From contig JADJDM010000027.1 of the NCBI GenBank assembly GCA_016702705.1, forward strand, positions 1 through 32,902: a stretch of 32,902 nt of DNA. Direction: 5' to 3'. Below are positions 17,691 to 29,413 of the stretch, in pieces. The position numbers and the translations under genes were made by a program. The DNA comes from Bacteroidota bacterium (GTDB lineage Bacteria > Bacteroidota > Bacteroidia > B-17B0 > Aurantibacillaceae). The notes beneath the pieces were generated by a model. It was given only the letters and a program-made list of their open reading frames with translations. It was not told where the DNA came from and did not search any database. The number at the start of each line of letters is the position of its first letter. The stretch's first letter is position 1.

Positions 17691-20600
17691 TTAATAAGAT
17701 TGTAAATCAATTGGACGCATTACACAGAACCACTTAAGGATTTTCTCTCCTAAATCTCCTGCATCAACATGAATAATATACAATCCACTCGATACTAAGA
17801 TGTTCTTATCATTCTTAAGATCCCACTGAATATCAGTTGTAGCATCAGTATCTTTCTTAATTGTTTTTAATAATGTTCCATTAACAGTGTAAATACGAAT
17901 CGTACATTTTACAGGAAGATTTACAATCTTAATGTAGTTATCAATACGTGTTTTCTCATATTTTGAATGACCATAATATGGATTAGGAACAACATTGATA
18001 ATGTCTAAAGCATTCTTAGCTGTTTCGTTTACGTTTGTTTTTGCACCTAAACCTTCAGTACTAAATGAGTACATTGGGAAGTTGTTATTTACAGGTGAAG
18101 AAACAATAATTTGAGAAACATCAGTAGCAGCAGTTGAGTTTAGGAAAGTAGTTCCAAAATCAATTGTTTTGAAAGGACCAGCTGCATTATAAGTAATGTT
18201 CTTAGAATAAGAATTTGACCAAGAACCTGCTAAACCATATCTTAATGGCTTACGAACTCTGATTTTCACTTTAACTTCACCAGGAATCTGAGGCTGTTGC
18301 CCTTTAACAAATTTACTTTCATAACCTGCTTTTACATAAGGTACATTCACCCACATTGCATCTTTGTATGCCTCAACAATAGAAGCTTGCGCATAACCAG
18401 TGTTTGGATTATGAGATGTAGTGTTTGTTACCGTTTTGTTCAACATTTTTTGTAAAGCAACTCCGTAGTCATATCTTGGAACATCAATTGGATCACCTAC
18501 TCCATTAACTCCATCTGAGTTGTGTGCAAAAACATAAATGTAATGCATACCTGCCATTTTATAAGTGGTAACACCAGCAGAAGTAGTAGAAACAATAGAA
18601 GTTGGATTCCAAATCATATCTCTACCATTGTTTATTGAATCTCCAGAGTTTTCTCCGAAAGCGATGTTTAGACGCTCACCTGTTTCAACATTAATTGCAT
18701 AACCAGGGAACCAACCCATACCTGTTTCTGCAACGAAATTTGCAGCGTTCGGATCTGTACTAGTTCCTGAGCCAAGAGTAGCTTTGTTACCATTTTTATC
18801 TACTGAGAAACCTTTACGCAATAGGAATTTCTTTTGAGCACCTTCTGTTCCGTTAATACCCATTTCAAGCACAACGCAACGTGTCCATAAATTTTTATCA
18901 GCAGTGAATACAATATCAACACTTCCTAAAGATCTTGTATCAATAATATTATTCACATCATATTGATATGGATGACCATATTTACCTAAAGTAGTTGGTG
19001 TAGTTAAATTCATTGCTAATCTAGGAGCAAATGGTAAAGAAGTAGCTGATAAAACTGGTGCTCCCGCAGTTACTCTAAACGGCGCCCATGTTCCTCCAAC
19101 ACAACCTTCCCAAACTTGCTTAGGATCTGCATATATATTTACATCAGGAGTTGAAGGGTCATTATCATCATTATTAGAGTTAAAAAATATCCGTATTAAA
19201 TACATCATTATTAACAGCAGCTTCAGTACCAGATCTAATCCAATCTTCAGGAGATTTATCATCAACATCAACTACTCCACCAAGCCAATCTGCACCCGAT
19301 TTTGATGATGATAGTAAATCTTCAGCAACTGTTGCTCCAAATAAACCAAAGTTAGTATTAGTTGGATCAACGTCTGTTTTAACAGTTAATGAAATACCAA
19401 TAGGTTCATCATTAGCTCAATTAAGATTTGCTCTTGTCCAATACTTAATATCTCATCAGCGTTCCAAGTTTTACTAACAGTGGCGCCAGAAGAATTAACA
19501 TACGTTCCTTCTACTTGGTATTTATAGTCACTTCTTACTTTACCTGAATCTAGTTCAGAAGTTGAACCCATTAATAAAGAATCACTTTTTACTTTTACAA
19601 CGAATGTTCCTGAAAGAACTTTTAATGGATCGATAACTCTAACTTGGATTGGACCTTGTAAGTTTTCGTATTCCAATTCAACAGCTCTGTGATCAGGGCT
19701 AGCAAGAATGCTATTAATTGATGACTGTGTTAACTCTAATGCAGTACCACCATTTCCTTGACCTTCTATACGCTTCACTTTAGGGCCGTAACCGAAATAA
19801 GTATTAGCAACAGTACCATTTGCTTCTGAGCATAATTATGAGGAACAGCTGAGTAAACTTTAATGTTTTTCTTCCTTGCAAGAACGGTTTCTTTTGACCA
19901 GCATAATCTCCATCTGACGTATGCACATCATTACCTAAAGAATCAATCTAGGAGCAACGTCTTGTTTGTATGGAAGGTAATTATTGTAGGCATAAGAAAT
20001 AGCCATGTAATAATATGTCTTGTGATTAACAAAAGTTTTATTTCCCTCTGCAAATTTATCTTCGGTTAACATGAAAGAGTTGATTATACCTTTATCATTA
20101 GCCTCAGGAGTCATTAACTTGAGGTACACTTCCTAAAAACTGGATCGGTTGCATAGTTAATTAGAGTTGAAACTCCATTTTTCTTATCGCACTGGAAACT
20201 AAACGTGCTTTATTGTCGTCAACAATTCCGAAGAACTTACCGACTCATCCTTTATTTGATAAACCATGTAACCTTCGAAACGGTATGTTCTATCAGTAGC
20301 AGCCCAAAAAGAGGAGTAATTGTTGGATCAATATCAGCGTATCTATCTTGCTCGTAGTTATTAGAAGTTTCTTTATTAAGAAGTAGAAAATCAATTGATT
20401 CTCCATTTCTTGAATTGTCATATCTGGAGCATCTGGTCCATCCAATACTTTAAAACAATTGTCAAATAAAGATTGGCTTTATCATCTGCAATTAATAACA
20501 ATGGAATCGCAGCAAAGTTGTTATCTGAATTTGTTCTAACGAAAGGCATACCAAAGGTAATATTGTTTACCGCACCAGGTTGTAATGTAAATTTACCTGC

Positions 20601-22094
20601 TGATTGCAAGAAACGACGATCGCCTGGTACACCACCAGTTACAGTTAACTCTGTCCAGTCTGGTTGAGGATCACCATTAGTACCAAATCCCGTTGGATCA
20701 GAAGCACCAGGATACATATATGAACAAGCTGGGTAAGTAGTTACTGTATTTGTTCCTGGAGTTGCAGGGTCATAACGCATTGGAGAACCATCTTTCCATA
20801 ATCCATTCATGTAACGATAAAACTGAATACCATTACCACTTGTTGTAGGGTTACCAGTTTTAGCATCACCAGTATTATTGTATGGTAAAAACTTCGCCAT
20901 TGAAATTGGTTCAGCTAATACTTCATCCGGAATCTGAACTGCTGGCACTTTAGGCATACCAGTGTTAGGGTCTATTTCAAAAGTACAATCAACACAATTA
21001 TCACGATCATTATCAATTCCGTCATTTAAATCTGCTGTTGGACCTTGAAAGAAGTCACAGCCCAATGCTGGAAGTTTATTGTGGTAACCTACCACACCAT
21101 TTCCATCATCATCGTAGTTGTCACCATTATAAATATATCCTAAACCTCTTACTACATCGCAACCAACATAATCATCTTGGTAGTTACCTAAATCAGCATC
21201 CACCCACACCGCAAAATAAGTACTATCTAATATATTAGACGAACGATTAATGATTTCGAAATTATAGAAAGTCATATCATTTAATACATCGGCAGTTGCA
21301 AAAGCAAAAGCTTGTGCACGAATTTCAACACCAATTGGGTTAACACTTCCTGACTCTAAATGAAATTTCCTTTATCGTTAAATACCCAGAATAAAGTTTC
21401 GTCCCAAAAGTAATTTTTTACAATTTCCTTGAGCCACCGCAGCACCTGTACATTATAAGCAGGATAATCTCCTTGATCCCAATCATAATTTCCATCTCCG
21501 CCTTGATCAATAAAAGGAGCTAAATATCTGTATGGATCAGCAGAAGAAGGCGCACTACCAGGATAATCCTTAATCCAAGATGGAATTGTATAATCCCCAT
21601 TTTGAGCTACAACCACATTAGCATAAAATGCATCCACATCAGTACGGTTAAATCTCCAATGTTTATCATAAGCATTACAAGTAGCTGCATCAACATCAAC
21701 CGTAGATGGATCTAATGGGCCAGGCCAAAAATCGATACCATTTTGACGGTAAGTCATAGCAGAAATACGAAGTTGGCTATTTACATAACCACCAAACCAT
21801 AATGATCCTGCAAATGAAGCGTAAGAACCAGAACCTTTTGGTACTTCATATTTAGGATTACTATTTAAATCCCACCACATATCACCACAGGTTAACAAAC
21901 GTGTTCGAACGTTGTTCAACTTTAATTCAGTTTGTGCTTTACCTTGGGTACAACCTCCCATTACCTTTTGGTAGTTAGTCAATTTTTGACCATCCCCACT
22001 TCCACCATCCGTATTGGCATTCACATTCTCTCTACCAAATGCGGTATTAAGAACCAACAAACAGAGCAACTAGTGCCGTTATTTTTGTTTTCAT
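17691..22094 (-). CDS. Large secreted protein with T9SS-like C-terminal domain (~1,470 aa, frameshifted)
   Basis: The signal peptide MKTKITALVALFVGS is interrupted by a frameshift, then the chain continues NTAFGRENVNANTDGGSGDG. The N-terminal part is rich in Trp/Tyr/Gly (YASFAGSLWFGGYVNSQLRI, then NGIDFWPGPLDPST). A middle part is Asp-rich (GDNYDDDGNGVVGYHNK and DLNDGIDNDRDNCVDC), resembling calcium-binding loops. The C-terminal ~100 residues have the plan of a type IX sorting domain: VVPNPYYGHSKYEKTRIDNY, CTIRIYTVNGTLLKTIKKD, NILVSSGLYIIHVDAGDLGE and KILKWFCVMRP. The end with CVMRPIDLQSY is less standard. Function is unknown. Gaps at about 19.27-19.39, 19.8-20.4, 21.3 and 22.07 kb are frame breaks. 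It lies 34 bp after the TonB receptor and 19 bp before the PorV-like gene. Confidence 0.8.
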
Positions 22095-22128
22095 ATTACT
22101 ACTTCTCATAATTAAATATTTTTATAGA

Positions 22129-25100
22129 TTAAAAATCAAATAATACACCTATACGAATAACTCTTGGACGGCTATAATATCCACCATCAACTAACTTAGC
22201 ACGATACTGATCGATAAAACCATTGTAGAAACCAGAACCAAAAGGTGAAATATTAGAGTTAATGTAAGCTTGACCTGTTTGTGCTGAGTTTAAGAAACCA
22301 TCATCATCAGGAGTACCAGTGTAAGCATGAACCGCTACAATATTTTTGTTGTTGAATACATTTAACACTTGCAAGTAAACATTTAAGTTAGCCTTTTTTC
22401 TGTCTTCTTCAGGCTTGTTTTTACCAAAAACTAACTCAAAGTTTTTATCAACACGCAAGTCAGCTCTAAACTGCCATGGTAAGTAAGAACCATTTAAGCT
22501 ACCAACAATGGTAGCATTTTGCTGAACCCCAATTAATACATCAGATAACGCTTGATTTTGACGAGTATATGGAGTACCAGAACCTAAACGGAATACCATA
22601 TTAGCACCAACATTTTTCAAAATTTGAACTGCTTTTTCAGTATCACCTTTCTTTTTTGTGTAAGAAGGACCGTTATAATCTCTTCCTTCACCAAAACGGT
22701 AATCTAAAGTTGTTGTAAATGTGTGTCTTTGGTCAAAATCTAAAGGTAGTGTAACACGTAAATTAGGTTGGTTAGTGTTTGCTAGGTTATAACCTCCATC
22801 AGCATTTGAACCAGAACCTTCAGCAAATTGTAATGTGTAGTTTGCATTTAAAGAAAAACCACCAGTTCTTCTCATATCGTACTCAACTGAAAAACCTTTT
22901 ACTGTTCCAAAATCTAAGTTACTATAAGTTAAATAAGCAGTTGGATAAGCACCATTTAAACGTTGCGTTTGAACCATGTTTCTTAACTCACGGTAGAAAG
23001 CAGATAATTTTAAAGCAGCACTCTTTTTCTCATTTAAGATTTGAGTAAATCCTAATTCGTAATCAATTGTTTTCTCTGCTTTCAAATCAGGGTTATTAAA
23101 AGTACCACCTTGCGTAATTGTTTGTTGGTAATAGTAATAAGCAGTTGGGTCTAAACGATTGTAAGCATCAGAAGGACGTTGAGTTAATACATCATAATGA
23201 GCAAAGAAATTAGCAACATCCGAAATAGGGAAAGAGAAAGCCAAACGAGGCATTACATTAATTTGTGGTTTGTAATCCTTGAAAGCGTTATTTGAGTATG
23301 TATATTTTCCATTAGCAAATGCATCATCCGTTTTTAAAGCTGGGTTAGCACTACCATTTGATTTATCTAAAATAACTTTTGGATCTTGAACTAAATTTCC
23401 GTTAACATCATACCAATCACTTTCGTAACGGTAACCTGCTACTTCAGTATTTCCATCAGCTAAATAAACCACAGCGTCATCAGGAACACCTTCCGATTTT
23501 TCTAAACCAGAAACATTGTAAGTACCTTGTGAAGCCATTTCACCTTTAGTGTATGCAGGCTTAAATAAATATTTATCAGCTAATACTTTTTGGTTTGCAT
23601 CGTAACGATCTACACGGATACCAACGTTGAACTTCATATCTTTAAAGTCAAACTTATCTTGAATATATCCAGACATGTAGATTGGCTTAAATGCTCCAAT
23701 AGCTCTGTCATAAATAGTATCTCCATTTTTATTCACGCTTGACTTAGTCATGAACTCATCAAAAGTAACATCCTTTTTAATTTTGTTTCCATAATAATCG
23801 TAACCGAAATTACTTACGTAAGATATTTCCATCAGCTAATAACTCATCTGGACTAAACATTTCCTAATTTCAACAAATCTGGATCTAATCCGTCTATGTT
23901 AATGTAAGACGAAGAGTTTGTTGATTGCCCCAAGCTTCATATAAATTTTGATTGAAGTTTGTTAATTGGTCGTAACGTGGCGCATAGTTGATAATGATAT
24001 CACCTGCAGTTGTAGTATCAATTGTAGGATTAACAGAACTAACATCCGCCAAATGACGGTTAGTTAACTGACGACTTAAGTTCCATAAACCAATGCATCA
24101 TTAACAATATATTGACTATAATTTCTTTGATCATACTCAAAACCAATCATTAAAGCATGGTTTTTAATATCTGCAGAGAAACTTGATGTGATACGGAAAA
24201 TAGATTGGTCTTGTCTTACATAACCAGGATATTGAATACCTGATGCAGTCCATAAACTGTGAATTGAACCTGGACGACCACCATTAATTAAACCACCAAA
24301 ACCTTGAACTACATCTGTACTAAAAACCGGGAACAAATTAAACTCATCGAAAAATTGTTTAGTGTAGTTAACAGCAGCAGTGTTACCATCAAAAGGAGTA
24401 AAAGTAACTAGCGTATCGAATCCAGCAACATTCCAAGAAACATTATTTCCTGAAGCTCCTGTTACACCGTAAACATAATAATTATCAACTTGTCCATCGC
24501 CATCTAAATCAATATCAACTGTTTTGTTGTATCAGATAATTGAGGATTATCGTAACGGTAATTATTAAATTTACCTACATAACCATATCTTAAAATAATC
24601 ATCTTTGTGAGTTTCATCTTCACTAATAGCCTTGTACTTTTGGTAACCAACTTGGAAAGATAAATAAGCATTTTTTACAATTGATTGAGATTTTTCTTCT
24701 TCTCTTACATTTTGCTTACCGAATTTTTGTTGAATTCTCATGTAAGTTCTCCAAGTGCTTTGAGTTGTTAAAGGGTTGTTTTCAGCATTGAACAAAGAGC
24801 TGCTCTGCTGTAAAGTGGAATTTTCTGTAATCCCAAGAACCACCTAATGTAATGTTTAAATTATCCGTTTACCTTGTAATCTATTTTGGGGTTTAAACGA
24901 ATAGTTGTACTTCCAACATTTTGACTTGCCTTTAATACCTCCATGTCATCATTTTGTAACAAATGCTGCAGCAGGAAGGAACAAACCATTCTCTTGTTTT
25001 ACTAAAGGCTTATTACGAATTTCTTCTTACTTCTCACTCTTTATTGCGTAGTTACCAACTGCAGAAGGGTCAGTATCTTTTTCACGATAAATTTCACCTG

Positions 25101-25929
25101 CTAAGAAGAAACCAATTTTGGTTTTTAACTCCTGTAGAATCTTTCTTTGACCAGATTGGTCCACCAATACTGAAACCAATAAAGTTGTAACCGTATTTAT
25201 CTGTTAATTGAGAAGAGATAGCTTCAACACCACCAAAGAATTTTGGTTGAGGACCACGAGTTGTAACAGAAATTACACCACCTGTTGCATCACCAAACTG
25301 AGCAGGTAAACCACCTAAGATAACAATACTTGCTCAACACCTTGTTGAGGAATACCTAAGTACCAATTGCTCTTTCACCATCAATAAAAATTTGAGTTGA
25401 ACAAGGAACGAGAACCACGAACACTAACTGCTCCACCTTCATCTTGTTGGTAAACACCAGCAGTAGTAGAGGCAACAGAAAGAATATTTTTAGAAGCCAT
25501 GTTTTGATACTCTTCACGAGTAACTGTTCCACCCGATTTAGTATCTGGATCGATTAATGGTTCTGTATAAGAAACAATGGTTACCTCATCTAAGGCAACA
25601 CCACCATCGTTAACTAAACCTATGTTAACATAAGCTGTTTTATCAGCGCCAACTACAACACCTGTGAGTTTCCTTTTGTTATAACCAACATAAACTGCCT
25701 TAACGTTATATTTACCTGGATCAAAGGTTTAATAATAACATTACCATCAAAATCAGTAGTACCAGTACCCACCTGACGCCGTTACTTGTTACGATAACGT
25801 TAGCAAAAGCCAAGGTTCCTTGGTCTTTTCATCAATTAAAGTTGCCTTAATCGCACCTTTATTTTGAGCAAAACCAGCAACTCCAAGAGCAATTGTTGCA
25901 ATGATACTGAAGTAAATTTTTCTTAACAT
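22129..25929 (-). CDS. TonB-dependent receptor with CarboxypepD-like N-terminal domain (frameshifted)
   Basis: A signal peptide (MLRKIYFSIIATIALGVAGF) is followed by a carboxypeptidase-regulatory-like domain (GAIKATLIDEKTKEPLAFAN, then FDGNVIIKPLIPGKYNVKAV). The plug follows: TKSGGTVTREEYQNMASKN, DEGGAVSVRGSRS, GLPAQFGDATGGVISVTTRG. The long beta-barrel includes PQINVMPRLAFSFPISDVAN and FTQILNEKKSAALKLSAFYR, and ends in a typical terminal strand, YYSRPRVIRIGVLFDF. TonB-dependent receptors import large substrates across the outer membrane using the proton motive force through TonB-ExbBD; the substrate here is unknown. It is the first gene of the operon with the secreted protein and the PorV-like barrel. 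No SusD-like partner is present, so it is not a standard SusCD pair. Many single-base breaks occur at 23.8-25.9 kb, while the last 1.7 kb is open. Confidence 0.92.
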
Positions 25930-25978
25930 ATTCTTTCCTTTTTATATCGTTAAATCGAAATATCCCTATATGGAGGGC

Positions 25979-26010
25979 TAAAAATACTTATCGTGTTAAA
26001 ATTACCCAAA
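25979..26010 (-). promoter_or_regulatory. Candidate promoter of the TonB-receptor operon
   Basis: On the minus strand TTTG (26010-26007) is followed after 20 bases by TATTTTTA (25986-25979), close to TTTG-N19-TAnnTTTG. It lies 50 bases before the receptor ATG. The remaining 385-bp gap (25930-26314) holds the two repeats listed next, and nothing else that I can support. Confidence 0.45.
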
Positions 26011-26151
26011 ATTAATATTGAAATTTTTTTAACCACCTGATAATCAAATTAAATTTTTTAATTCCACCTGTAACTTTTACTATTTTTAACAATTTTACGA
26101 CAATATGGGCAGAATTGTATACAAACTTCATTAATGGCGGGGAAAAAATTT

Positions 26152-26183
26152 GATAAGTGGTAGGTTTTTTTAGATAAGTGGTA
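26152..26183. repeat. Direct repeat of 11 bp, 21 bp apart
   Basis: GATAAGTGGTA occurs at 26152-26162 and again at 26173-26183. The 21-bp period is two helical turns, so both copies face the same side of the DNA. It lies ~140 bp upstream of the candidate promoter of the TonB-receptor operon. A regulator site is possible but not shown. Confidence 0.45.
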
Positions 26184-26206
26184 AGGCTTCGGCAAGCTCA
26201 GCCTGA
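26184..26206 (+). repeat. Short dispersed palindromic repeat (AGGCT...AGCCT type)
   Basis: AGGCTTCGGCAAGCTCAGCC continuing into TGAC has 5-bp inverted ends (AGGCT / AGCCT). It matches the CTTCGGCAAGCTCAGCCTGA-type intergenic repeats I know from Bacteroidota genomes. It is GC-rich against an AT-rich gap. Confidence 0.5.
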
Positions 26207-26314
26207 CTAAATGGAAAAAAAGATTGTTTCGGGAGCTCCAATTTTGTTTCAGGTTAAACAATTATAAAGCAAGTACTAATAACCCGAAACTACAAACTCG
26301 AAATATGGAAATAA

Positions 26315-27254
26315 CTACTCCTTTATACTATACTCATTTATCTTACGATACAGCGTGCGCTCACTGATACCAAGCTCTTTGGCAGCATACTTACGTTTAC
26401 CTTTATATTTAGATAAAGCTTTTGTAATCATATCTTTTTCCTTATCAGCTAATGAAAGTGACTCTTCTATTATAATTGGTTGTGCTGATTTTACTGGCTG
26501 TGTAGCGTTTGGATTATGGATAATTAATGCTCTTTTTCAATGATAGAAATTTGTTCTGTAATATTTTTTAACTGACGGATATTTCCTGGCCAATAATAAT
26601 TTACAAGCACGTGTTCAGCATCTGATTTAACTTTAATTCAGGCATTCTGTACTTAGTTGCAAAATCTGCTGCAAACTTTCTAACAACAAATAAATATCTT
26701 CCTTACGCTCACGAATGGAGGTATTAATTGGAACTGTATTTAAACGATAATATAAGTCTTCTCTAAATTTTCCTTTTCAATTGCGACATTAAAATTAATA
26801 TTGGTGGCCGCAACTACACGCACATTCGTTTTTTGCACTTTACTAGTACCTACCCTAATAAACTCCCAGTTTCTAAAACACGTAATAAACGCGCTTGAGT
26901 TGTTAATGGCAACTCCCCAACTTCATCTAAAAAAATAGTACCGCCATCTGCAACTTCAAAATAACCTTTACGTGCTTCATGCGCGCCGGTAAATGATCCT
27001 TTTCGTGACCAAATAATTCGCTATCAATGGTTCCTTCAGGAATAGCACCGCAGTTTACAGCAATATATTGTCCGTGTTTACGAGAACTATTTTGATGAAT
27101 AATTTGCGGGAATACTTCTTTACCAGTTCCACTTTCGCCGTTATTAAAACGTTCAAATCTGTTGGTGCAACCTGCTGGCAATATCAATTGCTCTTTCTAA
27201 TAAAGGATTATTTCCCATTATTCCGAAGCGTTGTTTTATATCTTGTAATGTCAT
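26315..27254 (-). CDS. Sigma-54-dependent Fis-family transcriptional activator (frameshifted)
   Basis: An AAA+ bacterial enhancer-binding protein without a receiver domain. The start MTLQDIKQRFGIMGNNPLLE leads directly into the AAA+ core: VAPTDLNVLI, Walker A GESGTGKEVFPQIIH, the sigma-54-contacting loop KGSFTGAHEARKGYFEVADG, Walker B GTIFLDEVGELPL, TNVRVVAATNINFNVAI, FREDLYYRLNTVPI and the sensor II region YYWPGNIRQLKNITEQISII. A Fis-type helix-turn-helix follows: KYKGKRKYAAKELGISERTL, YRKINEY. The sigma-54 loop reads GSFTGA where GAFTGA is usual, a tolerated variant in some activators. The reconstructed length of ~313 residues is shorter than many relatives because the C-terminal tail after the HTH is very short. 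Several indels break the frame. It is downstream of miaB and the four-helix-bundle gene. Confidence 0.88.
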
Positions 27255-27295
27255 AATTCTTGATTAAGATGCAAGACTTTTGACAAGGATACATT

Positions 27296-27647
27296 TTAGT
27301 TTTCTATTTTTTCTCTGAAATTGAATATCTTCTTTTTGCAAAATTGGTGTTATTCAATAATTTTTTAATTCAAAATCATTCCCAAATTTTCTTCTCTCAC
27401 AAATCAATAATTGAGTTTCCAATTTCATAAGAAGATGAAAGTGATATGAAAAAATTCAGCAAAATGTTTATTTGTCCTTTTTCCAGAACCTTCTGCAATG
27501 TTTGACGGAATAGAAACTGACACTCTATTTAATTGGTCAATTAAATTGTATTTCTCTTTGTTCAGGTAGTGTACCTATGTATTAAAAATCATAATCACCC
27601 AAATCCATTGCTTCATGCCAAATCAAATTTTTAAAGTTATGTTTCAT
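27296..27647 (-). CDS. Four-helix-bundle protein, 23S rRNA intervening-sequence (S23) type (frameshifted)
   Basis: Translating the minus strand across three or four single-base breaks gives MKHNFKNLIWHEAMDLGDYD, YTGTLPEQREKYNLIDQLNR, SVSIPSNIAEGSGKRTNKHF and AEFFSISLSSSYEIETQLL. It ends near KKEDIFNFREKIEN. The segments SVSIPSNIAEGSGK and SSSYEIETQL are hallmarks of the family first found in insertions of Leptospira 23S rRNA genes and now known as stand-alone genes in many Bacteroidota. The molecular function is unknown. The expected length is ~117 residues. It lies between miaB (16 bp upstream) and the sigma-54 activator (41 bp downstream), reading the same way. Confidence 0.8.
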
Positions 27648-27662
27648 CACATTTTATATTTA

Positions 27663-29108
27663 CTAAACATCTTTATCCTTTATCTTCCTTCCTTTCAAAA
27701 TCTTCAACACTCTTCCAATCAAAGTTCCACTCGTGCGGCTAGCTAATCAACATTCACATAATCTCCTTTCTTTTAATTTCCTTTAGGAAACACAACGGTG
27801 TTTTGTGAATTTCTTCCTCATCATGTTCGGCTGATTTTTGAAACGTTTCTACTAACACTTTGTAACTTTTCCTAAACCTTCTTTGTTCTAATTTCACTAT
27901 GTCTACGTTGCGCGTCAACAATTTCTGTTAACGACGGTTTTTTTATCCTGCGGGAACATCATCTTCATACTTACGCTCTGCTAATGTTTTAGGCGTTCGC
28001 TGTAAGTGAACATATAAGCAAATTCATATTTTACTTCTTCCATTAAAGATAAAGTATCTTGATGTTGCTCTTCTGTTTCGCCACAAAAACCTGTAATAAT
28101 ATCAGCACTAATAGCTGCATCTGGCATAATACGGCGAATAGCCGCAATACGATCTAAATACCATTCGCGAGTATAACCACGATTCATTTTTCTAATACAT
28201 CGCTATTTCCACTTTGTACTGGCAAGTGAACGTATTTGCATATGTTTTCATACTTCGCCATCATGTGCAACACATCATCACCCATATCTTTTGGATGCGA
28301 GGTTGAATAACGCACACGTAAATCAGGATTAATTAAAGCTACCATTTCTAACAGCTCAGCAAAGGTTTTAGAATTTGCTTTTGCTCTTCAGTTAAATTTT
28401 CTTTTTCAATCCACCACCGCTCCATAAATAAGAGTTTACATTTTGCCCTAATAAGGTTACTTCTCTATAGCCTTTATCAAATGCTTCTTGACATTCTTTT
28501 ACAATGGTTTCTGGCTCACGACTTCTTTCTCTTCCTCTTGTAAATGGCACCACGCAAAAAACTACACATATTATCGCAACCACGCATAATGCTCACAAAA
28601 GCACTTACACCATTATGATCTAAACGAACGGAGAAATATCGCATAGGTTTCTTCTTTACTTAAAATCACATTAATAGCTTGTTGTCCACCTTCGGCTACA
28701 GCAATTAAATTTGGTAAATCGCGGTAAGCATCAGGCCAACAACCATATCCACTAATTTTTCTTGCTCAAAACTGATGTTTTTAAGCGTTCGGCCATGCAA
28801 CCTAACACCCCATTAGGTAGATTTTTATTGGTCTTTTTTACTTTTTTGTAATCGTATAAACGCTGACGAACACGAGATTCGGCATTTTCGCGAATAGCAC
28901 AGGTATTTACAAATATTAAATCTGCTTCTTTATAATCGGTTGTTGTGGTGTATCCTTTATCAATCAAAATAGAAGCAACGATTTCACTATCTGCAAAATT
29001 CATTTGGCAGCCATAGCTCTCCAAAAACATCTTTTTTCCACCCTTATTTTCGGTTTCTCTAACTAATGCTTCTCCTTGTTTTGATTCGTCTATTATTTTG
29101 TTCTCCAT
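27663..29108 (-). CDS. miaB: tRNA-2-methylthio-N6-dimethylallyladenosine synthase MiaB (frameshifted)
   Basis: A radical-SAM methylthiotransferase that adds a methylthio group to i6A37 of tRNAs reading UNN codons. The N-terminal UPF0004 domain shows KMFLESYGCQMNFADSEIVA, FVNTCAIRENAESRVRQRLY and GVLGCMAERLK, carrying the three cluster cysteines. The radical-SAM domain (RGCDNMCSFCVVPFTRGRER, partly off frame near 28560) has the CxxxCxxC motif. Then come GYREVTLLGQNVNSYLW, MNRGYTREWYLDRIAAIRRI and DAAISADIITGFCGETEEQH. A TRAM domain ends with GTLIGRVLKILKGRK. The reconstructed ~481 residues is the normal length. At least five frame breaks occur, all single-base, and the intact motifs on both sides argue for sequencing errors. 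Confidence 0.93.
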
Positions 29109-29413
29109 GTATATCAATAAAAACGCAAAGATAAGGCTTTGTTCTGACAAAATGACACGTTAACCATTTTTCACAATCTAAAATCAATATTTTTTTGAAA
29201 TATTTTAAATTGCTATAAATCAATTAATTAAACACCCAAAACGAACTAAAAAGCGAAAAAAATGGTCCAATAAAAATAAAAATTAGGTTTATTCGAATTA
29301 AAATTTTTTCCTTTGCGGCAAATTTTAAAAAAACCATTCCATTTTTTGGGCTTAAAAAAAATTTGTCAAAGTTTTAGCTTTAAAACGCGAACTTTTAATA
29401 TACATATATATAC
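29109..29413. other. Divergent intergenic region between miaB and topA
   Basis: This is 305 bp of very AT-rich sequence with several A and T runs. It must carry the promoters of both genes, but I find no convincing -7/-33 pair with correct spacing, no hairpin and no open reading frame. A TATACATATATATACATG stretch ends at the topA start. Confidence 0.5.

Noticed and set aside
26058..26261. Minus-strand open frame of ~67 codons in the gap before the TonB operon
   Set aside because: It covers the dispersed repeats and the direct repeat, has no recognisable family features or ribosome site, and is AT-biased filler.
22129..29108. Reading the broken TonB receptor, sigma-54 activator and miaB as pseudogenes
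   Set aside because: Breaks are single-base, occur equally in essential genes, and conserved motifs continue on both sides; sequencing error is the simpler explanation.
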